A stretch of DNA of 64,000 nt from Rikenellaceae bacterium (GTDB lineage Bacteria; Bacteroidota; Bacteroidia; Bacteroidales; Rikenellaceae): the NCBI GenBank assembly GCA_015060105.1, contig SUZD01000005.1:1-64000 (forward strand), written 5' to 3'. Below are positions 8,757 to 18,332 of this stretch, piece by piece. The stretch's first letter is position 1; the number at the start of each line of letters is the position of its first letter. The notes under the pieces are model-generated. The model was given only the letters and a program-made list of their open reading frames with translations, made no database searches and was not told the DNA's origin. A program made the position numbers and the translations under genes.

Positions 8757-9167
8757 ATGGAGAAAAAAGTATTGCTTTCGTTTACGCCGGAACTCACCTT
8801 CCGCTCGTTTATGAACGACATTATCAACGACTACAATGTCACTATCAATATCGTCAAAGCCGACATCGAGATTGCCAAAGGCGGAAAACTGCTGGTGGTG
8901 CTCGACGGAAGCGAGGAGGACTTGGCGGGTGCCGAGAAATACCTCGCGGAAAACGGCGTCAAAATCAGCAAGGTAGGCAGTGCTGTGACCTTCGACCAAA
9001 GTCGTTGTATCAGTTGCGGTAGTTGTGCAAGTGCCTGCCCCGTCGGTGCGCTCACAATCGCTGCTCCCGACTGGAAGTTGCAGTTCAACCCCGAGAAGTG
9101 CATCATCTGCAAACTCTGTTTGAAGAGTTGCCCGATGCGTCTGTTCTCGGTTGAGTTTGCCGAGTAA
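8757..9167 (+). CDS. NIL domain protein with two 4Fe-4S ferredoxin motifs
   Basis: 136 residues. Residues 1-75 form a NIL domain (ferredoxin-like fold, also found at the end of methionine ABC transporter ATPases). Then come two classical [4Fe-4S] motifs: CISCGSCASACP (Cys84, 87, 90, 94) and CIICKLCLKSCP near residues 114-125. This is the architecture of the partner of DUF39 in archaeal homocysteine synthesis, where it is thought to supply electrons or handle sulfur. It begins 18 bp after the DUF39 stop with a strong ribosome site. Soluble cytoplasmic protein. Confidence 0.9.
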   Translation: MEKKVLLSFTPELTFRSFMNDIINDYNVTINIVKADIEIAKGGKLLVVLDGSEEDLAGAEKYLAENGVKISKVGSAVTFDQSRCISCGSCASACPVGALTIAAPDWKLQFNPEKCIICKLCLKSCPMRLFSVEFAE

Positions 9168-9180
9168 TCCGCACCGCAAT

Positions 9181-9948
9181 ATGTCGGACGGAAGATACAT
9201 AAACCGAAACTATCGGCTCTGTCACACTACGGGTGGTCGGAGCCGTCGTTCGTTTTGTGCGAAATTCCGCAAGAGCGACTTGTGGATAGCTGTCGATGCC
9301 GAACACTACGACCCCAAAATGGAGAGTCGGGTGTTGAGCCTGTTGGGCGAAATGTGGCGCGAATTGGAGGAGTATATAGCTCGCAACCCCGAATTTCTGC
9401 CGGCCCTCGCACCTCTGCCCTATCGCGGAGGTTCGTCGATTGCCGAGAGTATGTGTCAGGCGGGCGAAGTGGCAGGTATCGGGCCTATGGGCGCTGTGGC
9501 GGGCGAGTTTGCCCGTCGCGTTGGCGAATGGTTGGCCGAGGAGTATGGCTGCCACGATGTGATTGTCGAAAATGGCGGCGACATCTACATCAAGAGTTCG
9601 ACGGCGTGCGACATTGCCATTTTTGCGGGCGAGTCGCCTTTGTCGGAGCGAGTGGGCTTTCATATCCCAGCCGAGATGACTCCGCTGGGAGTGTGTACCT
9701 CGTCGGGAACGGTAGGCCCTTCGTTGAGCCTCGGACGAGGAGATGCAATGGCTATTGTGTGTCGCAACACCGCCGTTGCCGATGCGTTGGCAACCGCTTT
9801 TTGTAACCGCATACACACGCCTGACGATGTTGCAGAGGCGGTGAACGGCGCTTTGGCGGTGGAGGAGGTTATCGCAGCTTTGGCTATCAAGGGCGACAAG
9901 ATGGCTGTGGCAGGCGACCTCGAAATGCGTATTTTCAAGAATAGATAA
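9181..9948 (+). CDS. UPF0280/COG2122 ApbE-superfamily protein (sulfide assimilation)
   Basis: 255 residues from the ATG at 9181, 13 bp after the ferredoxin stop; an upstream TTG frame would overlap that gene. The N-terminal RNYR segment fits the family start, followed by PLPYRGGSSIAESMCQAGEVAGIGPMGAVAG and IVENGGDIYI, hallmarks of the ApbE-like fold, and a CTSSGTVG segment near residue 180. COG2122 proteins have been linked to efficient sulfide use in methanogens and frequently accompany DUF39. Its third place in this tight cassette supports a role in sulfur handling for homocysteine synthesis. Flavin or metal content cannot be seen from sequence. Confidence 0.85.
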   Translation: MSDGRYINRNYRLCHTTGGRSRRSFCAKFRKSDLWIAVDAEHYDPKMESRVLSLLGEMWRELEEYIARNPEFLPALAPLPYRGGSSIAESMCQAGEVAGIGPMGAVAGEFARRVGEWLAEEYGCHDVIVENGGDIYIKSSTACDIAIFAGESPLSERVGFHIPAEMTPLGVCTSSGTVGPSLSLGRGDAMAIVCRNTAVADALATAFCNRIHTPDDVAEAVNGALAVEEVIAALAIKGDKMAVAGDLEMRIFKNR

Positions 9949-9968
9949 ATATAAATCATTATTTTTCG

Positions 9969-9976
9969 TACCTTTG
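9969..9976 (+). promoter_or_regulatory. Putative -7 element (TACCTTTG) upstream of ddl
   Basis: TACCTTTG ends 25 bp before the ddl ATG. No convincing TTG lies 19-21 nt upstream, so this may be a weak internal promoter of the long plus-strand run. Confidence 0.45.
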
Positions 9977-10000
9977 CGGGAAATAGTACAACCAAAACAA

Positions 10001-11182
10001 ATGAAGACAAAAGTAGGAGTATTTTTCGGCGGACGCAGCGTCGAGCACGAAATCTCGGTTATCTCGGCCCTGCAAGCCATCAACGCAATCTCGAAAGAGC
10101 GTTACGATGTAATCCCCGTATATATATCCAAACAGGGCAAATTCTACACAGGAGAGGCTCTGTTGGAGCCCAAAAACTATAAAGACCTCGGCGCTCTCAC
10201 ACGTCGTTGCACCGAAGTCTATCTCCGCCCCGAGTATGGCAACGGCCGTCTTTACAAGGCGCAAAAGTCGCTGTTCGGCAAAGAGTATGTTGCCGAATTG
10301 GACGTTGTATTCCCCGTACTTCACGGCACCAATGGCGAGGACGGAAACTTCCAAGGATTGATTGAGCTCACAGGACTCCCCTATGTGGGTTGCAACACGC
10401 TGTCGAGCGCAAACGGAATGGATAAAATCACAATGAAGATGATTTTGCGCGAGAGCGGTATCCCCGTAATCGACTATGTTTGGTTCACCGACAAGCAGTG
10501 GGTCAAATCGCGCGAGGAGATGATTGCCTCGGTCGAGGAGAAAATCGGCTATCCCGCAATCGTGAAACCCGCAAACCTCGGTTCGAGCGTGGGTATCTCG
10601 CCCGCAGCCGACCGTGCAGCATTGGTTAAAGCGGTTGAGAACGCCAAACAATACACCACCCGCATCATAGTCGAGAAGATGGTTACCGAGCTCAAAGAGA
10701 TTAACTGCTCGGTACTCGGTAGCAGCGACGAGTGCACCCCCTCGGTGTGCGAAGAGCCTGTTAAGAGTGGCGAAATTCTCTCGTACGAGGATAAGTATAT
10801 GAGCGGAGGCAAGGGCACCGGCTCGAAGGGTATGCAAAGCACCCGTCGTCAAATCCCTGCCGACCTACCCGCCGAGACCACAGCACAAATTCAACACTTG
10901 GCGTGCGAGACATTCCGCGTGTTGTCGTGCGAGGGTGTGAGCCGTATCGACTTCATCATCGACGGCGCAACGGGCGAGGTGTTTGTCAATGAGATTAACG
11001 AGATTCCGGGCTCGCTGTCGTTCTACTTGTGGGAGGCAACGGGAGTCGGCTTCGAGAGCCTTACCGACCGCCTTATCGGTCAGGCTTTGCGTCGTAAACG
11101 CGAACTCAACCTCAAAACCGTAAGCTACGACCAAAATATTTTCAGCCTCGGAGGAGGTATCAAAGGCGGTATCAAAAAGTAA
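10001..11182 (+). CDS. ddl: D-alanine--D-alanine ligase
   Basis: 393 residues from the ATG at 10001; the TTG nine codons earlier lies at the -7 promoter element. ATP-grasp enzyme joining two D-Ala for peptidoglycan. Visible: N-terminal VGVFFGGRSVEHEIS, HGTNGEDGNFQG, KPANLGSSVGI in the ATP-grasp core, and the metal-binding EVFVNEINEIPGSLS near the C terminus. It is longer than typical Ddl (about 300-370) through a segment around residues 230-280 containing SYEDKYMSGGKG, and a Gly/Lys tail. Cytoplasmic. It functionally pairs with the MurF-like gene upstream. Confidence 0.93.
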   Translation: MKTKVGVFFGGRSVEHEISVISALQAINAISKERYDVIPVYISKQGKFYTGEALLEPKNYKDLGALTRRCTEVYLRPEYGNGRLYKAQKSLFGKEYVAELDVVFPVLHGTNGEDGNFQGLIELTGLPYVGCNTLSSANGMDKITMKMILRESGIPVIDYVWFTDKQWVKSREEMIASVEEKIGYPAIVKPANLGSSVGISPAADRAALVKAVENAKQYTTRIIVEKMVTELKEINCSVLGSSDECTPSVCEEPVKSGEILSYEDKYMSGGKGTGSKGMQSTRRQIPADLPAETTAQIQHLACETFRVLSCEGVSRIDFIIDGATGEVFVNEINEIPGSLSFYLWEATGVGFESLTDRLIGQALRRKRELNLKTVSYDQNIFSLGGGIKGGIKK

Positions 11183-11208
11183 TAACGAAAAACAAAAAAA
11201 CGCGATAT

Positions 11209-12198
11209 ATGGAAACAGTTGTAAGCGGAATCCGCTCTACCGGTCAGCTCCACTTGGGTAACTACTTCGGAGCGTTGAAAAACTTTACCAAGATGCAACA
11301 CGATGCTCGTTGCTTCTTCTTCATTGCCGACTATCACTCGCTAACCACTCACCCCGACCCCACAATTCTGCACGGCAACGTTCGCAACATTTTGTCGGAA
11401 TATCTGGCTGCGGGCCTTGACCCCGAGGCGGCAACAATCTATATCCAAAGTGATGTTCCGCAGGTGACCGAGTTGTCTTTGTTGTTGAGTATGCACGCCT
11501 ATGTGGGCGAGTTGGAGCGCACCGCATCGTTCAAAGATAAGATTCGCAAACAACCCCAAAATGTAAACGCAGGTCTGTTGTGCTACCCCGTATTGATGGC
11601 CGCCGACATTCTGTTGCACCGCGCCGACAAGGTGCCCGTAGGTAAGGACCAAGAGCAACACTTGGAGATGACTCGCGTTTATGCTCGTCGTTTCAACTCG
11701 ATTTATGGCGTTGATTTCTTCCCCGAGAGCCAACCCTACAACTTCGGTCAAGAGTTGGTTAAGATTCCCGGATTGGACGGCTCGGGCAAGATGGGTAAGA
11801 GCGAGGGTAACGGTATCTTCCTTTCGGACAGCGACGCCGCTATTCGCAAAAAGGTTATGCGTGCTGTGAGCGACTCGGGTCCCACCGAGCCCAACCAACC
11901 TATGAGCGAGCCTATTGCCAACCTGTTCACGCTGTTGAAGGTTGTGTCGAGTGCCGACACAGTCGATTACTTCACCGAGAAGTACAACGCTTGCGAGATT
12001 CGCTATGGCGACCTCAAAAAGCAGTTGGCCGAGGATATCATCGCAACCGTAGCCCCCATTCGTGAGCGTATCGAGGAGATTAAGAGCAACGACAAATATC
12101 TGCACGATGTTGTAACAGCCGGTGCCGAGCGCGCTCGCGCAAGTGCAACCGAAACGCTGAAAGCCGTTCGCGAGATTATGGGTATCAAACCCTTCTAA
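11209..12198 (+). CDS. trpS: Tryptophan--tRNA ligase
   Basis: 329 residues, normal length for bacterial TrpRS. Class I signature GQLHLGNYFGAL (HIGH-type) near residues 13-24 and the KMSKS-type loop GKMGKSEGN near residue 196. It charges tRNA-Trp using ATP. It starts 26 bp after ddl and is followed 14 bp later by the ClC gene. Start ATG is clear because the conserved VVSGIRSTGQ begins at residue 4. Confidence 0.97.
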   Translation: METVVSGIRSTGQLHLGNYFGALKNFTKMQHDARCFFFIADYHSLTTHPDPTILHGNVRNILSEYLAAGLDPEAATIYIQSDVPQVTELSLLLSMHAYVGELERTASFKDKIRKQPQNVNAGLLCYPVLMAADILLHRADKVPVGKDQEQHLEMTRVYARRFNSIYGVDFFPESQPYNFGQELVKIPGLDGSGKMGKSEGNGIFLSDSDAAIRKKVMRAVSDSGPTEPNQPMSEPIANLFTLLKVVSSADTVDYFTEKYNACEIRYGDLKKQLAEDIIATVAPIRERIEEIKSNDKYLHDVVTAGAERARASATETLKAVREIMGIKPF

Positions 12199-12212
12199 AC
12201 CAAACAATACCG

Positions 12213-14009
12213 ATGGCTGCCGCACACCCCAAAGGCCCAACTCTGTGGGATAAGACCTATGCGCGATTTATCTCGATGTCGCGCCGTCTGACCGACCATC
12301 AGTTGATGATGGTTTTGGCCTGTGTTGTGGGTGTATGCGCCGCTTTGAGTGCCTATCTGTTGGAGGCTCTGTTGCACTATATCAAGGCGGGATTGGTCAG
12401 TTGGTTTCCCGATAGCGAGATGGGATTTTTGTACCTGTTCTACCCCACCATCGGTATCATCATTGCCAGCCTCTTTGTGAAATACATCGTTCGTGACGAC
12501 ATCTCGGAGGGTGTGACACGAGTGTTGGAGTCGATGTCGAGCCACAACTCACGCCTACGCCGCCACAATATGTGGACCTCGGTGGTGGGTAGTGGTATCA
12601 CTATCGGATTTGGTGGTTCGGTAGGACCCGAGGCCCCGATTGTGCTTACGGGTGGTGCCATTGGCTCGAATGTGGGACGATTTGCCCGATTGAACTACAA
12701 GCAGACTACTCTGCTGCTGTGCTGTGGTGCGGGTGCTGCCGTAGCGGCAATCTTCAAAGCCCCTGTGGCGGGTATCGTCTTTGTGTTGGAGATTCTGATG
12801 TTCGACCTTACGAGCAACACCATTATTCCGCTGTTGCTGGCAACCGTTTCGGCAACCACTCTGTCGTTCTTCCTGAGGGGTTTCGACACCGTGTTGGCGG
12901 TCAATCTGACCGAGACATTTGAACTCCGAACAATACCGATGTATGTGGTGCTGGGTATTATGTGCGGCCTTGCGTCGTACTACTTCACGAGCGTCAAAGA
13001 GTGGATTGGCCGCTTCTTCGGCAAGTTCGATAAGCAGTATAAAAAGTGGATTGCGGGAGGTGTAATCCTCGGTGTGCTCATCTTCCTGTTCCCGACACTC
13101 TATGGCGAGGGTTACGAGTCTTTCACAAGCCTTATGCACGGCCGTACCGACAACCTATTGGATACATCGCCGTTCTACCCGTGGAGAGATAAAGCGTGGG
13201 TTATAGCATTGGTGTTGTTGGCGACAATGATGTTCAAGGTTGTGGCAACGATGACCACCACTGCTTCGGGCGGTATCGGCGGAACATTTGCGCCGTGTCT
13301 GTTTGTGGGCGCATATATGGGTGCTCTTATCGCATTCTCGTGCAATAACTTCCTCGGAATGGACCTGCCCATTATGTCGTTTACGTTGGTCGGTATGGCG
13401 GGCGTGATGGCGGGTGTGATGAACGCGCCGCTGACGGGTATCTTCCTTATTGCCGAGTTGAGTGGCGGCTATGGCCTTTTCATTCCACTGATGATTGTGT
13501 CGGCTGTGTCGTATGTAATAGACTACTACCTCGACCCCGACTCGATTTATACCAAACAGTTGCGTGAGCGCGGTCTGCTGCTTACGCACGACAAAGACTC
13601 GTCGGTTATGGTATTCCTGCACGTCGATGAGTTGATGGAGACCGACTTTCTGCAAATCAACACCTCATATACACTTGGCGACATCGTCAAGATAGTTCAA
13701 AAGGGTCGTCGCAACATCTTCCCCGTTGTCGATGACAACGAAAAACTGCTGGGCGTAGTGCAACTCGACGATATTCGTAACGATATGTTCAACCCGTCGA
13801 AATACGATACCCGCATTACGGAGTATATGACCCAACCACCCGATCGTATTCTGCCCAATGAGCAGACCGCCAGCGTGCTCAAAAGTTTCGAGGCCAATAG
13901 TACTTGGATGTTGCCCGTCGTGGATAAACACGGCAGATATATGGGTTTCATATCTAAATCGCGCATCCTCGCAGCCTACCGTCAGCAGTTGGTAAATATC
14001 ACTCAATAG
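12213..14009 (+). CDS. ClC-family chloride channel/transporter with CBS pair
   Basis: 598 residues. About ten or more membrane segments fill residues 20-430, with ClC selectivity motifs GSVGPEAPIV (the Glu aligns with the gating Glu of the usual GREGP) near residue 135, and GGIGGTFAPCLFVGA near residue 352. Two CBS domains occupy the C terminus (about 455-590), containing RRNIFPVVDDNEKLLGVV and STWMLPVVDKHGRYMGFI. ClC proteins move chloride through the inner membrane, either as channels or as H+/Cl- exchangers; CBS pairs often bind nucleotides. Which mode applies here is unknown. The dprA ATG follows its stop by 1 bp. Confidence 0.92.
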   Translation: MAAAHPKGPTLWDKTYARFISMSRRLTDHQLMMVLACVVGVCAALSAYLLEALLHYIKAGLVSWFPDSEMGFLYLFYPTIGIIIASLFVKYIVRDDISEGVTRVLESMSSHNSRLRRHNMWTSVVGSGITIGFGGSVGPEAPIVLTGGAIGSNVGRFARLNYKQTTLLLCCGAGAAVAAIFKAPVAGIVFVLEILMFDLTSNTIIPLLLATVSATTLSFFLRGFDTVLAVNLTETFELRTIPMYVVLGIMCGLASYYFTSVKEWIGRFFGKFDKQYKKWIAGGVILGVLIFLFPTLYGEGYESFTSLMHGRTDNLLDTSPFYPWRDKAWVIALVLLATMMFKVVATMTTTASGGIGGTFAPCLFVGAYMGALIAFSCNNFLGMDLPIMSFTLVGMAGVMAGVMNAPLTGIFLIAELSGGYGLFIPLMIVSAVSYVIDYYLDPDSIYTKQLRERGLLLTHDKDSSVMVFLHVDELMETDFLQINTSYTLGDIVKIVQKGRRNIFPVVDDNEKLLGVVQLDDIRNDMFNPSKYDTRITEYMTQPPDRILPNEQTASVLKSFEANSTWMLPVVDKHGRYMGFISKSRILAAYRQQLVNITQ

Positions 14010-14010
14010 T

Positions 14011-15105
14011 ATGACAATTGACGACATAGCCCTTACCCTTCATCGTGGGCTTGGTGCTATATCCATTGCCCGTTTGGTTGAGCTGTTCGGCTCGGCCTCG
14101 GAGGTCTATGCCGTTGGCGAAAACGCTCTTGTCGAGGCGGGTGTGAGACGAGATATTGCTCGCGACATCGCCCTGCGCCAAACACACCAAATGGCCGAAC
14201 AGGAGGTCGCAACACTACAAAAACAATCTATCGGCTATACCGCTGTGGGGGATAAGGAGTACCCCCGAATGTTGTGCGACGTTCCCGACCGCCCGCACGT
14301 TCTGTACTATATGGGCAACATCGAATGTCTTAAGGGCCATACACTTGCCGTTGTCGGTACTCGCAATGCCTCGTCGTACGGAATGATTATGACCGACAAG
14401 CTGATTGAGTATCTTGCAAAACGCACACCCGAAGCCACGATTGTAAGCGGCTTGGCTTTCGGCACCGACTCCAACGCCCATCGCGCAGCCCTGCGCTATG
14501 GTATGACAACCGCCGCCGTTATCCCCGCCGTACTGCCCGCCATCGTACCCTCGGAGCATAGCGCACTTGCACGCGATATTCTCGATAAGGGAGGTGTCAT
14601 TGTTTCGGAGTTCAACTCGATGTGTCGCCCCTCACGCAATAGTTTTGTTACACGCAATCGCATCATCGCAGGAGTGAGCGAAGGAACACTCGTTGTCGAG
14701 TCGAAAGCGAGTGGTGGCTCTATGAGTACCGCCGAATATACCGTTGGCTATAACCGCACTCTGCTGGCCCTGCCCGGCCGCGCCAACGACATCACCTCGG
14801 CAGGCACAAACCGATTGATTGTCAATCGTATGGCATCGGCTGTGTGCTCGGGCGAAGATATTGTCCGCGAAATGTATTGGGACGCCTCCGACCCGCAAAT
14901 AGGCGTTCTTGATTTCGAAAAAGCCGAGCCCGACTCGACACAACAACGCGTACTGAATAATATGCCGACCAGCGACCCCGTTTCGATAGACACCTTGTGC
15001 GAAAGGTGCGGAATGAGTAAGGGCGAGTTGGCTACTCTACTTGTTGATATGGAGTTGGACGGCATTGTTCGTCGCCACCCGGGCGATTGTTATGTAAAAG
15101 TTTAG
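14011..15105 (+). CDS. dprA: DNA-processing protein DprA
   Basis: 364 residues. N-terminal helical domain (1-75), then the DprA/Smf Rossmann core: VVGTRNASSYGMIMTDKL near residue 113, SGLAFGTDSNAHRAAL, and the EGTLVVESKASGGSMSTAEY motif near residue 228. A C-terminal winged-helix segment (about 305-360) follows. DprA binds incoming single-stranded DNA and loads RecA during transformation. It begins 1 bp after the ClC stop and ends 7 bp before tatD, so it is part of the same run. Confidence 0.94.
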   Translation: MTIDDIALTLHRGLGAISIARLVELFGSASEVYAVGENALVEAGVRRDIARDIALRQTHQMAEQEVATLQKQSIGYTAVGDKEYPRMLCDVPDRPHVLYYMGNIECLKGHTLAVVGTRNASSYGMIMTDKLIEYLAKRTPEATIVSGLAFGTDSNAHRAALRYGMTTAAVIPAVLPAIVPSEHSALARDILDKGGVIVSEFNSMCRPSRNSFVTRNRIIAGVSEGTLVVESKASGGSMSTAEYTVGYNRTLLALPGRANDITSAGTNRLIVNRMASAVCSGEDIVREMYWDASDPQIGVLDFEKAEPDSTQQRVLNNMPTSDPVSIDTLCERCGMSKGELATLLVDMELDGIVRRHPGDCYVKV

Positions 15106-15112
15106 ACGATAT

Positions 15113-15889
15113 ATGAAGATTTGCGATACACATAGCCATATCTTTGACGAGGCTTTCGATGGCGACCGCTCCGAGGTGGTACAGCGAGCTGTCGAGGGGG
15201 GCGTTGGCCGTATCATTCTACCCGCCATAGACTCCGACTCGCACGACAGACTATTGCAGACGCTTACGGAGTACCCCGACATCTGCGTTGGAGCTATGGG
15301 CGTTCACCCCACATCTATCACAGCCGACAACATCGACAAAGAGTTGGACCGAGCAGCACAGCTTCTCGACTGCGGCGTTGAGTGGAGAGCCATTGGCGAA
15401 ATAGGCTTGGATTACTATTGGAGCACCGAGCACACCGAAAGCCAGCACCGCGCCTTTCGCACACAGCTCGATTGGGCGTTGAGTCGCAATCTTCCCGTCA
15501 TTATTCACACCCGCTCGGCTTGGGACGATATGGCTGCACTATTGGAGGAGTTTTCGGGGCGAGGTTTGCGAGGTGTGATGCACGCTTTCTGCGGCTCGAT
15601 AGAGCAATATCATCGCATCAAACGTGTGGGCGATTTTGTATTCGGCATTGGCGGTGTTGCAACCTACAAAAACGGAGGGGTGGCAGAACTTGTAGCTCAA
15701 ATGTCACTCGACGACCTTGTGCTCGAAACCGATGCACCATACCTTACTCCCACGCCCTTCCGAGGAAAGCGCAACGAGCCGTCGTACATTATACACACCG
15801 CTCGTCGCGTTGCCGACCTTTTGGGCCTTCCGATTGACGAGGTTTGCAACACAACTTACACCAACGCCTGCCGCATATTCCGTCTCTAA
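15113..15889 (+). CDS. tatD: TatD family metal-dependent hydrolase
   Basis: 258 residues. The amidohydrolase-fold metal ligands are visible: CDTHSHIFD at residues 4-12, the Glu in IGEIGLDYYW, HTRSAWDD, MHAFCGS and ETDAPYLTP. Family members act as 3'-5' DNA exonucleases or tRNA/DNA processing enzymes in the cytoplasm. It sits between dprA (7-bp gap) and an outer-membrane protein gene whose ATG directly abuts its TAA. Confidence 0.92.
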   Translation: MKICDTHSHIFDEAFDGDRSEVVQRAVEGGVGRIILPAIDSDSHDRLLQTLTEYPDICVGAMGVHPTSITADNIDKELDRAAQLLDCGVEWRAIGEIGLDYYWSTEHTESQHRAFRTQLDWALSRNLPVIIHTRSAWDDMAALLEEFSGRGLRGVMHAFCGSIEQYHRIKRVGDFVFGIGGVATYKNGGVAELVAQMSLDDLVLETDAPYLTPTPFRGKRNEPSYIIHTARRVADLLGLPIDEVCNTTYTNACRIFRL

Positions 15890-18274
15890 ATGAAGCCTCC
15901 CTGCCGACATACGTGGCTTGTTGGGTTGTTTCTGCTGATAAGCCTATGCGGCTTTGGACAAACGGTCGATAACGAGCACGACTTCTTGGAGTTGCACCCC
16001 GACGAAGAGATTGAAGCAAGCGATTACAACCTGTTCGAAATGCAACGCCGTTCATTGGTTGCTTACCAGCGAATTTCCGGAATGCACCTTCCCATTACAT
16101 TTCACTTTCGGGGCGAACGTCAAAGACAAATCTACATCGGAGGAATGAACCTCGCTGACGGAATAACGACCACCTCGTTGAACTCCGACGCCCATCGTAT
16201 GTACTATGCATACACGCCCGACACTTTGGCAATGACTCAAACTCTTTACGGACGCGAGCACCACTATCTCGACCCCTACACCTTTGACGGAGCAACCTTT
16301 GCGGTGCGGGCTTCGGGAATGGTTGGTATGTATTCGGGAGCCGCCTCTGTCAGTCACTCTCTTCGGAGCGAACACGGAACCTCGTATGATTTACGCATAA
16401 GACACCTATTTGGCCCAAGCATCTATAACTATGGGCTCCACAACCATCGCAGCTTTGCGTCGCTCGCCCTGCGTCGGGGAGCTTGGTCGGTGCTATTGGC
16501 GTCGTCGTCAGTGTCACGTCATCTGCAAACGGCCACCGTTGCCGAGTGCTATAAACTCTCGGGCAATCCTTTCTATAACTCCTCTTGCGGCCTTGACAAT
16601 GGTAAGTTGCGTAACGCCTTTCAACAAAAAGAGTTGTTGCCCATAGCCGTTGTTTCGCGCAGTTGGCAACTCGACAAAACCCACATTTCGCTGTCAGCAA
16701 CCTCCCGCTTGGGCTTCATCTCTCGCTCGGGGCTCAACTACTACGACGCAACCTCGCCCTATCCCGACCATTATGCCGCCCTGCCGAGTGGTGCGGGCTC
16801 CACGACACTTGCCGACCAACTACGCTCGGAGTGGCGACAGAATAACCCACATGTGACTGGCGTTGATTGGGACTTTCTGCGTGAACAAAACCGAGATGGC
16901 GTGGCTCGATATGTTGTCGCATCACGCATTGAACGAGTGGCAACGCTCAACCTTTCGAGCGTGGCAACACATCGTTTCAGCGACGCTACACAAGCGCAAT
17001 TCGACCTCTCGTTTCGCTACGACAACTCGGCTATGTATAAACGGATTGACGACCTGCTTGGTGCCGTAGGCGCGCTCAATATCGACTACTACAACAGCGA
17101 CTCCGAGCAAGGGTATATCGCCTTCAATAACGAGGAAAATCCCTATGTTTTGCTTCGTCAGGGTGACCGCACAGGCTACAACTACCACCTTGACCGATTG
17201 CAAGGGGCTGCAAATGCAACCCTCCGACACACTACGGGGTATTGGACTCTGACGAGCAGTTGCCACCTTGCCTTTCAAACTCTTTCGCGTCGTGGCTTGT
17301 GGCACAAGAGCACTCGAAGCGACTCCTATGGTCGCAGTCGTTGGCGAACATATCCCGATTGCGCCGCTCATTTCAACGCCACACGACAACAAGGCGGCTC
17401 CAAATTGAGCTTCAATGGCTGGGTGGCAACCGTCGCACCAACCTATCAACAACTATTCTTGTCGCCTCGCTCCTCGTCAGCTATGGTCGCAACCAAGGCT
17501 ATACCGATGCGATACGGAGCCTCGGCAACATTATCCATATCGAGCGATATTGTTTCGGCAATGGGCTCTGTTTATGTCCACCGTCTGCGAGGCGATTTTC
17601 AGACATCGAGTTACTACGACCACGTTGTTGGCAACTATCTGAACTGCGAACTGTATGATATTAACACCTTTACGATGGGTGCCGATATGGGTCTTGATAT
17701 TCACGTCGCCCACTCCCATACGCTCACAACCGCCATCGCTTGGTACTACGACAGCTACACCTCCAATCCGCATAGCAACCTCTATGATGACTGCACGGGA
17801 GGGCTATTGGCCCGAGGGTTGAAAGTCGAGTTGCGAGGTATGCACCCCGCCCGAACACCCTCGTTTGTGGCCATTCTCGGCTATAACGGTTGGCTACCGC
17901 ACAATTTTCTACTTTCGGCCGAACTGATATATCTCGATGGTCGCTACATTGCTCCCGAGCCCATATATCGTATGGAGCACGTTACTCGCCTCTGCACGAC
18001 TGACGAACACCATAACGCACTTACACACCAAAATCGTCTTGGTGGAGCGCTCTTTCTGGACGCTCGTGTGGGTAAAATGTTCTACTTTGGACACCACTCA
18101 CTGATGATTTCGCTCTCGGCACAAGCGCACCTTGCGGGCGACAAAACGCGATATGCCTATGAGCAACGCCGTCTGCAAATCGAGCCTGACACCCACACCT
18201 ATCGCCAAGCTCCGCTCAAATACACCAACAGCTATCCCGTCTCGGCAATGCTGTCGATTTCCTATACCTTATAA
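15890..18274 (+). CDS. Large outer-membrane beta-barrel-like protein, unknown function
   Basis: 794 residues. A signal peptide (hydrophobic residues 9-21, then GFGQ) is followed by a long series of amphipathic strands rich in Tyr, His and Ser, with no globular enzyme motif, and it ends in a short SISYTL strand. This fits an outer-membrane barrel. I see no plug domain or carboxypeptidase-like N domain, so it is not a standard TonB receptor. It resembles Bacteroidetes-specific barrel families such as DUF6850, but that assignment is tentative. It directly abuts tatD (TAA then ATG), so translation is probably coupled. A hairpin terminator follows. Confidence 0.6.
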   Translation: MKPPCRHTWLVGLFLLISLCGFGQTVDNEHDFLELHPDEEIEASDYNLFEMQRRSLVAYQRISGMHLPITFHFRGERQRQIYIGGMNLADGITTTSLNSDAHRMYYAYTPDTLAMTQTLYGREHHYLDPYTFDGATFAVRASGMVGMYSGAASVSHSLRSEHGTSYDLRIRHLFGPSIYNYGLHNHRSFASLALRRGAWSVLLASSSVSRHLQTATVAECYKLSGNPFYNSSCGLDNGKLRNAFQQKELLPIAVVSRSWQLDKTHISLSATSRLGFISRSGLNYYDATSPYPDHYAALPSGAGSTTLADQLRSEWRQNNPHVTGVDWDFLREQNRDGVARYVVASRIERVATLNLSSVATHRFSDATQAQFDLSFRYDNSAMYKRIDDLLGAVGALNIDYYNSDSEQGYIAFNNEENPYVLLRQGDRTGYNYHLDRLQGAANATLRHTTGYWTLTSSCHLAFQTLSRRGLWHKSTRSDSYGRSRWRTYPDCAAHFNATRQQGGSKLSFNGWVATVAPTYQQLFLSPRSSSAMVATKAIPMRYGASATLSISSDIVSAMGSVYVHRLRGDFQTSSYYDHVVGNYLNCELYDINTFTMGADMGLDIHVAHSHTLTTAIAWYYDSYTSNPHSNLYDDCTGGLLARGLKVELRGMHPARTPSFVAILGYNGWLPHNFLLSAELIYLDGRYIAPEPIYRMEHVTRLCTTDEHHNALTHQNRLGGALFLDARVGKMFYFGHHSLMISLSAQAHLAGDKTRYAYEQRRLQIEPDTHTYRQAPLKYTNSYPVSAMLSISYTL

Positions 18275-18280
18275 ATAAAA

Positions 18281-18311
18281 AGAGGTCGCCCTTCGCATTG
18301 GGGCGACCTCT
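18281..18311. terminator. Bidirectional terminator between convergent genes
   Basis: Perfect 11-bp stem AGAGGTCGCCC / GGGCGACCTCT with a 9-nt loop. On the minus strand it is followed by TTTTTATTTAT, a good U-tract for lysC; on the plus strand the tract is weaker (CTGTCTTTG). It separates the plus-strand run from lysC. Confidence 0.85.
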
Positions 18312-18332
18312 CTGTCTTTGACGGACGATATT

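Noticed and set aside
12213-14009. Apparent loss of the gating Glu in the ClC motif (GSVGP in place of GREGP)
   Set aside because: Aligning GSVGPEAPIV with the common GSAGREGPIV form puts the Glu in the expected place, so it is retained.
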